Assembly: GCF_037176765.1 (NCBI RefSeq)
Contig: NC_090023.1
Coordinates: 12,910,542 to 12,974,541, forward strand
Direction of reading: 5' to 3'
Length of the DNA: 64,000 nucleotides
Origin: Anolis sagrei
Taxonomy: Eukaryota > Chordata > Lepidosauria > Squamata > Anolidae
The position numbers were made by a program, and so were the translations under genes. Below, one piece after another: positions 1 through 10,020 of this stretch; positions within the stretch are counted from its first letter, which is position 1; every line of letters starts with the position of its first letter. The notes beneath the pieces are model-generated. The model saw only the letters and a program-made list of their open reading frames with translations. It made no database searches and was not told the DNA's origin.

Positions 1-690
1 GATTTAATTCTGGCACGGAACAAAAAGCTAATAAAGATCCTATACCAACAACTACTGTGCTGGTACACGGAAGAAGAACAAATAAAAGAGTGCCAAATCA
101 ATTGGGCCAGGGACATCAAACATAATATCTTAACACATCAATGGGAGAAAATCTGGAATGTTAAGTTAAAATATACAGTAGCCAGCGACCTGCGGGAGAA
201 CTGGTACAAAATGTTCTTCCGATGGTATCTTACACCCGAAAAATTGGCCAAAATCAATAAGAATCTATCAAGCAGTTGCTGGAAATGTGAAAGAGAGAAG
301 GGAACCTTTTTCCACCTTTGGTGGTCCTGCAGAATAACTAAAAATTACTGGAAAAGAATCCATCAGGCAGCACAAAAAATATTAAAAATTAGTTTCCCCC
401 GAAAACCTGAAATATACCTACTTGGCATATCCCCCAAAAAACTGGACGGAAACCAGGATAAAATCCTATTCTTATTGAGCACGGCAGCAAGGATACTATT
501 GGCTAAGTCTTGGAAAAGGAAGGAGATTCCAAGCATAGAGGAATGGATTGTAAAATTTTTTGACATCATACAGATGGAAGAACTATCTCAAAGATTAAAA
601 GGAACAAACAAAAAGACTGATTGGTCAGGATTTAAAGACTTCATCACAAAAAGAGGACTTCCACTACTGATAGACTTGACCAGCATATAA
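1..690 (+). CDS. L1 LINE ORF2, C-terminal fragment
   Basis: Frame 1 is open from the window edge to the stop at 688-690, about 229 codons; the first internal Met is at 211. The sequence has the L1 ORF2 C-terminal signature: a W-Y-x-T-P-E-K-L stretch, then CWKC-EREKGTFFHLWWSC, the Cys/His knuckle (C-x2-C-x7-H-x4-C) that follows the reverse transcriptase in L1 ORF2. The endonuclease and RT domains lie off the left edge, so full length cannot be judged. Open reading to the natural stop suggests a fairly young copy. Certain as L1; subfamily unknown. Confidence 0.85.
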   Translation, partial: DLILARNKKLIKILYQQLLCWYTEEEQIKECQINWARDIKHNILTHQWEKIWNVKLKYTVASDLRENWYKMFFRWYLTPEKLAKINKNLSSSCWKCEREKGTFFHLWWSCRITKNYWKRIHQAAQKILKISFPRKPEIYLLGISPKKLDGNQDKILFLLSTAARILLAKSWKRKEIPSIEEWIVKFFDIIQMEELSQRLKGTNKKTDWSGFKDFITKRGLPLLIDLTSI

Positions 691-1019
691 TGAAGGCTAG
701 CAACAGAGACTATGCCGGGAAAAACACTGGAAAATATTAGTAAAGAATAATGAGAAGAGGGAATCGCTCTCTCTTTCCCTTAAGATACGCTCAGAAGACG
801 TTGGGAAGTCAAATCACGGGTTGGATGGGAGCAAGGGGGGGGGGTTGAGGGCTATTTTTGTTCTCTTTTTTTTTTTTTCTCCTCTTCTTTCTTTCTTATT
901 TCACCTTATATTTGCACATATCTACACATTTTCAATCTGCTTCTATCTCCTCCCAAATATTCACCCACTTTCGCTGTATTATCTCAAAAACTTCAATAAA
1001 AACTATTAAAAAAAAAAAA
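1..1019 (+). mobile_element. L1 LINE, 3' end with poly(A)
   Basis: This is the ORF2 C-terminus (1-690) followed by a 3' UTR of about 315 bases and a terminal A-run at 1007-1019 preceded by AATAAAAACT. The UTR holds a G-run (about 834-842) and a T-run (867-878). The 5' part is outside the window. Confidence 0.82.
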
Positions 1020-1555
1020 GGGGAGGTTGTGTTGAAGGGAGGTTGGAAGAAGAGCACCGTGGGCAACCAAGAAGCAGGGCTGGGAAAAGGGCTGTTGCCT
1101 GGCTGGCTGGCTGGGCAGCCTGCCTTGCTGCTTGTGTGTTGATACTGTTGGGGTTTGGGGTGTGTTGACATTGTGAGGGTAGTGTGTGAGTGAGTGACGT
1201 GGGTGGAAGGAGCAACACAGAGGAACCAAAGCACTCACTCCAACATTTTTCAAAGCCAACGTTGTAGCAGGTCTCTCTGGCCTCAGTGTTTTTTAGTTTG
1301 TGTTGCACATTGCCTCAAAAGAACTAGATCTCCCATCAATTCAGGCCACTCTCCTTCCTAAAGTTGTGAAATCAGCTTCCAAAACAAAAAGGGCAGGGCT
1401 ATTTGTTATTTTCTTTGTTTGTTGTGAATTGCCTAAAAAGATACTACAAATCCCATACTTTCAAGTCTTGCGTATTGCACAATTGCATCTCCATTAATGA
1501 AGCAATTCAGAAATTTTGGACATTTTAAAAAAAATCTGAAAAATCAAACTACCAG
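1020..1555. other. No gene recognised
   Basis: I see no ORF with family resemblance and no repeat I can name. GC content is mixed; short GGCTGG runs occur near 1098-1120. Confidence 0.5.
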
Positions 1556-2330
1556 TGTGCTGGTACAGCTGTACCAGGAGCTCCAAATTTATTTGCTTTG
1601 TATTAAATGTTTGCTTGCAGCCCTGGGTTTCAGGGACTCTGCAGATAGGTGGCTTCTGTTGGTTGCAGTCATAGGGCAAGTCACCTGTCCATCATCGTTA
1701 AGTTTTAGTTCCACCCCTTGCTCAGGGCAATTGGGAAGGGAAGGGAGCCATTTTTCAGTCAGTCTCAGCAAGGAAAGCTAATGTACAGGACGTGTGCAAG
1801 CTTCCCCTGTACAAAAGCTTCAATCCTTAAGACTTTCCAGGGGAGAACTGTCTTAAGAGTCTCCAAAGATTTCCAGGAAAACAGCCCTAAAGACCAAAGA
1901 ACTCAAGCTGGAGAATATCTAAACCTTTACTGGTAGGTCCACTCGATGCTTTGAGATGCAGTTCGACCCAGTAGCGGAGCCCACATCAGTATGGGTTAGA
2001 TTACAGTCAGCCTGGGAGAAGTTAAAAAGGGGATTTTCCTTTAAAGTATAGAAGAAGTTATTGAAGACAGTTGCCTGTCCTTCATGGGCAAGTTTAGGAA
2101 GCCACCAGTTGCATAAAGCCTGGAAGCATTTGTTTAACTTTATTGAAGACAAGAGAAGTTTCTGTTTTATTGTTCATTAATAAAAGACTTTGTTATACTT
2201 CACAAGCCATCTAAAGATCATTTGTGGTGGAAATCCTCTGAGAACTTCTCCTTGGGCCCCCTGGCTTCCCGCTGGGCAAAGGTTGCACGTCCTGTTCTAA
2301 AGGAAATTCTTTGCAGGCCCAGCGCGCAAC
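1556..2330 (+). repeat. Interspersed repeat, possibly an LTR fossil
   Basis: The first about 120 bases (from the palindromic CTGGTACAGCTGTACCAG) recur in the same orientation at the right edge of the window (63883-64000), so this is a dispersed repeat. A start in TG, an AATAAA at 2181 and GT-rich sequence after it fit the U3-R-U5 order of an LTR. No internal genes are attached. The right boundary near 2330 is a guess and the family is unknown. Confidence 0.4.
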
Positions 2331-3404
2331 AGAACAATCAGCACCTCCTACATCCGAAATGAGTTTTGAACCATTTTTAAATCAACCAAGCTTAATAGGC
2401 ATGTGTTAGATCTCCCACTCCTCTGGGAGCTTACAGATGCCAAGGTCACCAAAAGGACCTCCAGCTTCTAACCCAGGATTTGTTCCATTATGGAGTCTCT
2501 TCACTCCCAAGACTGAAGCTAGTTAAGAGAGGGGAACCATTGCATGCCCATATCTGCTAGGTTAACCAACTGCTTAAACTGATGGAGGAAGTTACATGCT
2601 AGATGCCAAGGCAAAATCATTTCATATTCTCAGAAGCCTGCTCCATTTGTATCTCTCATTCTCTTCCCTTCCCTCCCTATCTTTCCAACTTCCAAACACA
2701 CACAGCAATGCAATTTCACTCCTTAACAGTTACGCACAGCATTATGAATATGGTAATTGCTGCCATCTGGCTTAGTAAATATCACCTGCCAAGAAGCAAA
2801 TGCAACCATTAGCAAAGTAAGGACAATTCATAATCAGCAGTTGGTTGGGGCCTCCTGAGGTGGTGCACGCCAATTAAGGGGAAGTAATTAGACTTCAGTC
2901 CAACCGCCCTTTCCCTGGAATTTATTAGAAGGGAAGTCTTGTAAAACATTTTGTCCCACCACTTCTTTTGGAGGTTTGGATAATGCAGCAGATGTAAAGA
3001 AGTAAACACAGATTAAAAAGCTCACTGGAGCAGATCTATTTCCATCAACCCTACCAAAATGGTTCTTGTCTGTCAGAATAAATAACTGAAAATCCCAGGC
3101 TTTTCTGCTCTGTGAGCAACACGTCTAAAGAAAGAACAACTTCATTTCTGAAGCTGTTTGTGGCCTTTTCTATAGAAGTCAATGGGTAACATTTTCAACT
3201 TAAAGCAGCTCCTTGAAGTTTGACTTGAACATCTGTGCCTTAGGCCAGAGCACTGGGACTCCACCTGGAATCATGTGTCTTTAACTCAAGGGGATAATAA
3301 ATAGAAATAAGAACACAGGGCAGTGCGACCTGTCTATCTATGAGGGATAGGTTCCAAGTAGTTTTGTGCATTTGCTCCAGGCTGAACAATATTGTTTGAT
3401 TTTT
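2331..3404. other. No gene recognised
   Basis: AT-rich sequence with no convincing ORF or named repeat. A host-derived, unique interpretation is most likely. Confidence 0.5.
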
Positions 3405-4775
3405 CAACAATAATGGCAGTTGGTGGCAAAGCGGGTTAAACCACTGAGCTGCTGAACTTGTTGACCAAAGGTTAGCAGTTTGAATCCGGGCTGCGGGGTG
3501 AGCTCCCGCTGTTAGGTCCAATGTAATGAAGCCATAGCATCGATTTTAGAGAAGGGAGACAGGGAGACGCCATCTTAAGTTAGGTTTGCCTTAAGGGGGG
3601 TGTATTCTAGTCTAGGAGGGAAAATCAGAAGGCTAGGATTGGTTAGAATGATGGGGGCAGAGCCTAGGTGATCTGAATGGAAAAAGTGACTTTTAAAACT
3701 GAGATTTGAGTTCGCAGTTTGCCAGTTGAGGGTTGGAGCTTGGAAAGGGTAGAGCGAAGATGTTGGGTGTGAGTGAGAGCAGTTTGGGGTTTTGAAGAAG
3801 AACTTTGGGTCAGTCTTTTGTTTAGTATTCAGGGCAGCTATACAGAAATATAGCTAGAATACTGTGTGGGGCAGAACCCCGTTAGTGGTCTGTTCTTTTC
3901 CTAATGAAGGCTAGTTCAAGTTTTGGCTAGATTCCTAAGAGGGATTTCTGTGGGAGTTACTTTCAGAGATTCATTTCCTGAAGTAATTTTCTGTGTTGAA
4001 ACTTTAAGACTTGTAACCCAAAAGTTTTTAAGATCTCTTCTCAAACGTAACCACAAACTTTGTATGCCAGATCTTTACTGAAACCATCAAGCATTTGTAC
4101 CTGAATTATTCAAGCCTGTTCAATAAAAGTTCTTGTTATTTTTACCAACTTATACCAGCCTCAGTGTGAATACCTTTGTGGTAAAAGTGTTATTCAAGTC
4201 AGCTTTTACCAGCCTCTAAGAAACTCTAGAATAACACAGAGTGTGTTACTAAACAACCTCTCAATAGTACCGCAGCCTGTGCATTAGTAATATGGTGGCA
4301 GCGGAAACCTTTTAAAGAATCATTTTAAGTCTCTCAGTTTCAGTGGTTCCCAGTTCCTAACTTCTAAATATACGGTTGGTTTATCAACAACTATAATCCC
4401 TCTATATTTTGGTGAGCTAGCCTGTAGTGGTGGTGTCATAGTTATAATTTGGTAGGTTGCTGTGTGGTCGTTATAATTTAGTGAAGCAGCGTTGGGATTT
4501 TTTTTATCGAATAAAGTTCCCCACTTTTTCCCCATGGTTCGTTATACCCAGCTTCTACCAACTTAGCAGTTCAAAAATATACAAATGTGAGTAGATCAAA
4601 AGGTACTGCTTCTGCAGGAAGGTAACAGCATTCGATGCAGTCATGCTGGTCACGTGACCTTGGAGGTGTCTACGGGCAATGCTGGCTCTTCGGCTTAAAA
4701 ATTGAGATTATCACCACCCTCAGAGTTGGACACAACTAGAATTAATGTCAGGGGAAACCTTTACTTTACCTGTTT
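3405..4775 (+). mobile_element. Sauria-type SINE split by an LTR element
   Basis: The tRNA-like head (GCGGGTTAAACCACTGAG near 3430, then an A-box/B-box style region) runs to about 3519. The rest resumes at about 4541 (CAGCTTCTACCAACTTAG) and ends in the BovB-like tail (AATGTCAGGGGAAACC) near 4745-4770. The middle is foreign (see 3520-4540). The two halves join in the order of intact copies such as 58284-58612. Confidence 0.8.
3520..4540 (+). mobile_element. LTR retroelement fossil inside a SINE
   Basis: About 1 kb of sequence interrupts the SINE. It begins near TGTAATGAAGCC, has AATAAAAGTTCTTG at about 4122 like an LTR polyadenylation signal, and reaches a TGGTGGCAGCGG stretch at about 4292 that looks like a primer-binding-site junction. 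About 250 further bases may be leader. This suggests an LTR plus a short internal remnant; the element is broken and old. Class (endogenous retrovirus or other LTR kin) is not determined. Confidence 0.5.
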
Positions 4776-4932
4776 TAATAGCATCAGACAACTGGAGTAT
4801 TACAGACAAGGAGATAAGATGCTTCATGGAGTTACCAATTCTCTGTAGTATTCTGCACTATTGACTATCTTGGCTATGATTTAAAGGTGGCAAACCAGTA
4901 TCGACAAGGCCACAAATTGTTCACCTCATCTG

Positions 4933-5165
4933 AAAACAGAGAATCACAGAAGCATAGAGTTGGAAGGGTCACCAAGTCAAACCCCATTGTGCCATGCAGT
5001 AATACACAACCAAAGTATTCCCATGCAGCTTCTGATGAATGACCTCCAATGAAGATTCCACCACGTTTGAAAGAAGCTCTTCCCTTCAGTTAATGACTCT
5101 ATCTTAAACATTGCCCTAAACCTTGTCATTTTACAAGTCCTTTCGCCTTCTCTGCCAAGGAATGC
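4933..5165 (-). mobile_element. CR1 LINE 3' fragment (old)
   Basis: It reads as a reverse-complement CR1 3' end: AATCACAGAAGCATAGAGTT then GGAAGGGTCACCAAG, followed by diverged text matching the C-terminal coding part of younger CR1 copies in the window. Strongly diverged. Confidence 0.55.
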
Positions 5166-5167
5166 TG

Positions 5168-5250
5168 GGGCCTCAGGATTCCAAAACATTGAGCCATGAC
5201 AGTTAAAGTGAGGTCAAATTACATGAACACTACAGTGTAGATGCATCATA
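5168..5250 (+). mobile_element. Half of a palindromic MITE (GGTGCATCTACACTG family)
   Basis: It matches the right arm of the family: CATTGAGCCATGACAGTTAA, then the terminal CTACAGTGTAGATGCATC. The left arm is absent. Confidence 0.55.
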
Positions 5251-5436
5251 TGGTCTCTGAAGCAGCAGGAAATATGTCCTTGACATGATGTTGTCTGTGT
5301 GGTTTCAATGTGCAGTTCTTTCTTTCAGGATCGGAACCACCTCAATTTAATTTAAAAAGTGTATTATTTATCAAAAGAATACAAAATCAATTCCCTCAAA
5401 ACACTTAAACCTTGAAGTCCCCCTCCCACACACCTT

Positions 5437-6140
5437 CAATAATAATAAAACTTTATTTATAGATCGCCCTATCTCCCCGAAGGGACTAAGGGCAGTTTCC
5501 AACAAATATGGCAAACATTCAATGCTGAAATGAAGACCATACAAACAATTTACAAGACAAGTCACATTAGACAATATAGAACAACCAACTATAACTTAAT
5601 AAACAAAACAGCCCAAAAAAAAACCATAAAATACAAAATTTTATTATTATTTTTTATTTACAGTATTTCTATTCTGCCCTTCTCACCCCGCACGGGACTC
5701 AGGGCGGATTACAATGTACACATATATGGCAAACATTCAATGCCAAAGACACACAACACATATAGACAGACAGTCAGAGGCTATTTAACTTTTCTGGCCT
5801 CCAGGAGAGCTGTCGCTTTCATCATCCATCTGCAACACTGATGAAGTACTTCCACATTCCCCGCATGCTTTGCTGGAGTGCTTTGCTGGAGTCTCTTTTA
5901 TTGCCTCGTAAATTTGTTAAATTAGCCTCCCCACACATAGGTGGTACCTAATTTTCCTACTTGACAGATGCAACTGTCTTTCGGGTTGCAAAGGTCGACA
6001 ACAAGCTACACAATTGGTCAGAAGCTTACTCCGACCCAGGCTGGCTTCGAACTCATGACCTTAATGCAGCTTACACACGCAGCCAGCTGTGCCACAGTCC
6101 CGGTGATAAAACACAATAAAAATAAATATAAATATATAAA
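5437..6140 (-). mobile_element. LINE 3' ends (L2-like tail), two adjacent copies
   Basis: Two reverse-complement tails, at 5437 (AATAATAATAAAACTTTATT) and 5636, are each followed by the CCCTTCTC...GGGACTCAGGGC block typical of L2-like 3' ends here. Each then reads ATATGGCAAACATTCAATGC. The second runs on to about 6140 through a tRNA-like stretch (GGCTTCGAACTCATGACC). Confidence 0.5.
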
Positions 6141-6454
6141 ACTGGTGGTAAAAATAAAGTAAGTATGAATGTAATATGCAAGATATACCGCTTGGTGGTG
6201 CAAAAGGAAAAGAGAAAAAGCATCTCTAACCAAAGTGATTTTGCAGAATGGAACAGCTAGTTTAGTAAAGAAGGATTGTGTTCTTTTGCCACAAATGTAT
6301 AACCCCTGACAATATTGAAGCACTGAACATTTTGGAAAGAACCAGATTTATAAACTTCTGTTTTGGTCCTTCTTTTTGCTTATCTCAACTCTGCTGCCTC
6401 AGGCTGCTCCCTCCCTCTGCCCAATGCCAAATATTGAAATTGCTTTCTAGCAGA

Positions 6455-6545
6455 GCCAATATGACACAGTGTGAGCACTGGATTACAACTCTGGAGGCCA
6501 GGAGTCGATTTCCCACCCGGCCATGAAAAGCCACTGGATCACCTT
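6455..6545 (+). mobile_element. MIR-like CORE-SINE fragment
   Basis: The tRNA-like part ACTCTGGAGGCCAGGAGTCG is followed by the core-like CCACTGGATCACCTTGGACA, matching the MIR pattern of GTGACCTTGGGCAAGTCAC. 3' truncated by the hAT element at 6584. Confidence 0.6.
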
Positions 6546-6583
6546 GGACAAGTTGCTCTATCCGTTCCAGAAAACATTTAGTG

Positions 6584-7313
6584 CAGTGGTTCCCAGCCTT
6601 CCTAATGCTGTGACTCCTTAATACAGTCCCTCATGTTGTGTAACCCTAACCATACAATTATTTTTGATGCTACTTCATAACTGTAATTTTGCTATTGTTA
6701 TGAATCATAATGTAAATATCTGATATGCAGGATGTATTTTCATTCACTGGAAAAATTTGGCACAAATATCCAATACGCCCAAATTTGAATACTGGTAGGG
6801 TTGTCATTTGGGAGTTGTAGTTGCTAGGATTTATAGTTCACCTACAGTCAAAGGGCTGTAGGTGAACTATACCAACTCTATCAACGATGGAATTGAACCA
6901 AACTTGGCACACAGAACTCCCATAACCACAGATAATACTGGAAGGATTTGGTGAGCATTGTCCTGGAGTTCTGGAGTTGTAGTTCACCTTCATCCAGAGA
7001 GCACTGTGGACTCAAACAATGATGGATCTGGACCAAACTTGGCATGAATACTCAATAGATCCAAATTTCAACGCTGGTGGAGTTTGGGGAAAATAGACCT
7101 TGGCATTTGGGAGTTGTAGTTGCCGGGAATTATAATTCACCTACAATCAAAGAGCATTCTGAACCCCACCAAGGATAGAATTGGGCCAAACTTCCCACAC
7201 AGAACCCCCCATAACCAACAGAAAATATTGTGTTTTCTAATGGTCTTTGGTGACCCCTCTGACACCCCCTCATGACCCCCCCCCCCCCCCCAGTTGTCCC
7301 AACCCCCAGGTTA
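6584..7313 (+). mobile_element. Non-autonomous hAT (OposCharlie/URR1-like)
   Basis: It starts CAGTGGTTCCCAGCCTTCCT and continues with the family text seen in seven or more other places here (TAATACAGT..CTCATGTTGTG, ATTTTCATTCACTGG). It has about two internal repeats of the 'CTACAATCAAAGAGCATTCT' module. The right end is eroded near a C-run (about 7277-7292). No transposase. Confidence 0.78.
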
Positions 7314-7399
7314 ACTAATGTCACCAAAATTGGAAATTATTTAAAGGCACACAACAACTGCTTCTCAACTTTTTGATACTGGGAATTCTTAACTATGGG

Positions 7400-7634
7400 T
7401 CTATAGTATACTGCAAAATCAATGCAGTTTGGCACCACACTGCAATGATTACCTGCCATGGCTCAATGCTATTGCAATAATGGAAGTTGTAGTTTAGTGA
7501 GGTACCAGTACTTTTTTGCAGAGAAGGTGAAATCTTTTGTAAAGGTAAACCAGCCATGGTTCTATAGCATCGAGTCATGGCAGTTTAAGTGGTATCAAAC
7601 TGCATTAATTCAACTGTATGGGTGCATCTTTGTT
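7400..7634. mobile_element. Palindromic MITE (GGTGCATCTACACTG family)
   Basis: Two inverted arms meet around 7510-7530: GCAGTTTGGCACCACACTGC and CCATGGCTCAATGCTATTGC on the left, GAGTCATGGCAGTTTAAGTG on the right, ending ATGGGTGCATC. Non-coding. Confidence 0.65.
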
Positions 7635-7639
7635 TTGAA

Positions 7640-8315
7640 GAAAGAAGGAAAGAGAAGGAATGGAAAACTCTGTCCACTGATCCATCCTTTGAGCAGTCCT
7701 CATTCACTCCCATTGGCTGGGAGAGAGTGGAAGTTGTAGTCCAATAAGGTAACTTTTCCAAGGCACATCTAATCCCCTGTTTTGATCATATGTCTGTGTA
7801 TAAAGAAGACTTTTAAGTCAAATGACTGGGCTTGACTTTTAGATGCCCAGTCGTCAGTGTTTGTAAAGGCTGGTCACCTTTCCAAGATCAGGATGTTCTC
7901 TTCCAACCCACTCTTGGAAGGGAACCCGTTGAAGGGCTTGCTTCAATCCCAGCTTTTGTTGCTGTTCTGTGGCTTTTGTTTCGCGATCACTTCATAAGGC
8001 CACTGACCTTTCCGTCCTACAAAGGCAATCTTGATAAAATGGCTAATTAATGCCCAGCTTTGGATCAGAAATTACGAGAAATCGCACAAAAGGGGTGTTA
8101 AATGAAGCCAACCTGGAAAGAGCAGGTTGACATCAGAAAGAAAGCTGAGCTCCTGCAGCCAAGTCTCAAATTTCAGTTGTTCGAGGACATTTTATTTACA
8201 TTCAGTGCAAAGATATGCCCTAGAATTTTGTTTCCTTCAGTTGCTGCAAACTGGATTCAAAATTCAACAAGGAGAAGGTAGGAAAAGGGGACAGAGCCTT
8301 GCTCTTCCCAATAGT
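7640..8315. other. No gene recognised
   Basis: No repeat family identified and no ORF with family resemblance. Possibly unique host sequence. Confidence 0.45.
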
Positions 8316-8911
8316 AAAGGTAAAGGTTTCCCCTGACATTAAGTCTAGACATGTTCGACTTTGGGGGTGGTGCTCATCTCCATTTCTAAGCCAAAGAGCT
8401 GGCATTGTCCATAGACACCTCCAAGGTCATGTAGCCAGCATGCCTGCATGGAGCACCATTACCTTCCTGCAAGTCGCTTCTGGTGTGAGAGAATTGGCCA
8501 TCTGCAAGGACGTTGCCCAGGGGATGCACGGATGATTTGATGTTTTTATCATCCTTGTGGGAGGCTTCTCTCATGTCCCCATATGAGGAGCTGGAGCTGA
8601 TAGAGGGAGCTCATCCGCCTCTCCCCGGATTCGAACCTATAACCTGTCGGTCTTCAGTCCTGCCAGCACAGGGGTTTAACCCACTGCACCATCGGGGGTG
8701 CAGTTTCTCAAGTCGCTCCTGACACGACCTTCCTGCAGAAGCTGTACCTATTGATCTACTCATATTTGCATGTTTTTGAACCACTAGGTTGGTAGAAGCT
8801 GGGCCTAACAGCAGGAGCTCACCCCACTCCCTCGATTCAAACCGGCAACCTTTCGGTCAGCAAGTTGAGCAGTTCAGCGGTTTAACCCACTGCACAACAA
8901 GGGGCTCTTCC
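8316..8911 (-). mobile_element. Sauria-type SINE, interrupted
   Basis: Reading on the minus strand, the tRNA-like head is at 8911-8860 (promoter-like GGTTTAACCCACTGCAC on the plus strand). The BovB-like tail is at 8316-8345 (GGTTTCCCCTGACATTAAGT). A second SINE is inserted at 8472-8727. Confidence 0.82.
8472..8727 (-). mobile_element. Second tRNA-derived SINE (ACASINE2-like) inserted in the first
   Basis: It is flanked by the perfect 10-bp target duplication CCTTCCTGCA (8462-8471 and 8728-8737). Minus-strand head: GTGCAGTGGGTTAAACCCCT; body: GATGATAAAAACATCAAATC. Oddly, the usual last arm of the 3' hairpin is missing from its place and a reverse copy sits at the head side (8699-8727). Confidence 0.82.
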
Positions 8912-8963
8912 CAATAGAGTCAGGCAAAAGCAAATGGAAGCAGCCTCTCATGACTTACCTTCA

Positions 8964-9011
8964 GGGATAGAGAAGGACGGGGTACAAATATTTGAAATAA
9001 ATAAATAAATA
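8964..9011 (+). repeat. Short L2-like tail with AAAT repeat
   Basis: GACGGGGTACAAATATTTG is followed by (AAAT)n, the end seen in L2-like LINEs here. Only the tail remains. Confidence 0.4.
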
Positions 9012-9242
9012 ATTTCTTCTGCCTTAGTCTAAATTTTGTCATTTGACCACACTTTAATATTACTTGGCCAACAATAAAATCCTAGAAAATATACAGCTAC
9101 CACCAAAAGCTCCATTTTATTCTAGTTGAAAATGCCTGAGGTCTATATAACACCAGGGCAGGACAACTGTTGTGGTTTGATATCTTTTTAGCTACCATGG
9201 CTTCTTCCCCCGGACTGTGGACTATTCTGAGACCCTATAGAA

Positions 9243-9473
9243 CAGGCATGAGCAAACAGCCTGTAGGCCAGTGGTTCTCAACCTTGGGTCCCCAGATGTT
9301 TTTGGCCTACAATTCCCAGAAATCCTAACAGCTGGTAAACTGGCTGGGATTTCTGGGAGTTGTAGGCCAAAAACATCTGGGGACCCAAGGTTGAGAACCA
9401 CTGCTGTAGGCTGTAAGGAACTGTGGGAGTTGAAGTCCAAAACACCTGGAGTGTCCAAGTTTGCCCATGCCTG
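9243..9473. mobile_element. Palindromic MITE (CAGGCATGGGCAAAC family), carrying a nested MITE
   Basis: The left end is CAGGCATGAGCAAAC and the right end GTTTGCCCATGCCTG. The left arm is much shorter than the right arm. Near-perfect 8-bp target duplication: CTATAGAA (9235-9242) and CTATACAA (9474-9481). A second palindromic MITE sits inside at 9269-9403. Confidence 0.78.
9269..9403. mobile_element. Palindromic hAT MITE (CAGTGGTTCTCAACCTTGGG ends)
   Basis: A 135-bp near-perfect inverted repeat whose arms begin CAGTGGTTCTCAACC and end GGTTGAGAACCACTG. It is flanked by the perfect 8-bp duplication CTGTAGGC (9261-9268, 9404-9411), the hAT hallmark length. Confidence 0.88.
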
Positions 9474-9477
9474 CTAT

Positions 9478-9930
9478 ACAATCTCAAATGGCCTTGCAGC
9501 TTCAAAGCCTGGCTGCTTCCTGCCTGGAGGAGCCTTTGTTGGGAGATGTTAGCTGGCCCTGACTTTTTCATGTCAAAAATTCTGTCCTGATTTTAGATCT
9601 TTTAAATACAGGTAGCCAGATTTTGCTCATTTTCATGGTTTCTTCCTTTCTGCTGAAATTGTTCACAGCCTTGTGGATTTCAGTGGCTTCTCTGTGTAGT
9701 CTGACATGGTGGTTGTTAGAGTGGTCCAGCATTTCTGTGTTCTCCAATAATGTGCTGTGTCCAGGTTGGATCATCAAGTGCTCTGCTATGACTGACTTCT
9801 CAGGTTGAATGAGTCTGCAGTGCCTTTCATGATCCTTGATTCGTGTTTGGGCAATGCTGCGTTTGGTGGTCCCTATGTAGACCACCATGTCAGACAACAC
9901 AGAGAAGCCACTGAAATCCACAAGCATGTG
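9478..9930 (-). mobile_element. Penelope-like element fragment (GIY-YIG part) with inverted end
   Basis: The minus strand encodes part of the Penelope GIY-YIG endonuclease: YIGTTKRSIAQTRIKDHERH, then EHLMIQPGHS and HHVRLHREATEIHK. It is close kin to 29642-30458. At about 9884-9930 a short piece of the same region appears in the opposite orientation, making a head-to-head join. Confidence 0.75.
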
Positions 9931-9931
9931 G

Positions 9932-9995
9932 GCATGGCAAGGGGTTGGACTAGATGGTCCATGTGGACTTTTACAACTTTATTATTCTATTCAAT
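9932..9995 (+). mobile_element. CR1 LINE extreme 3' end
   Basis: GGGGTTGGACTAGATGGTCC and a terminal TATTATTCTATTC match the CR1 3' end. Confidence 0.6.
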
Positions 9996-10020
9996 GTGCC
10001 TGGCTGTGCCTCATTTGGAC

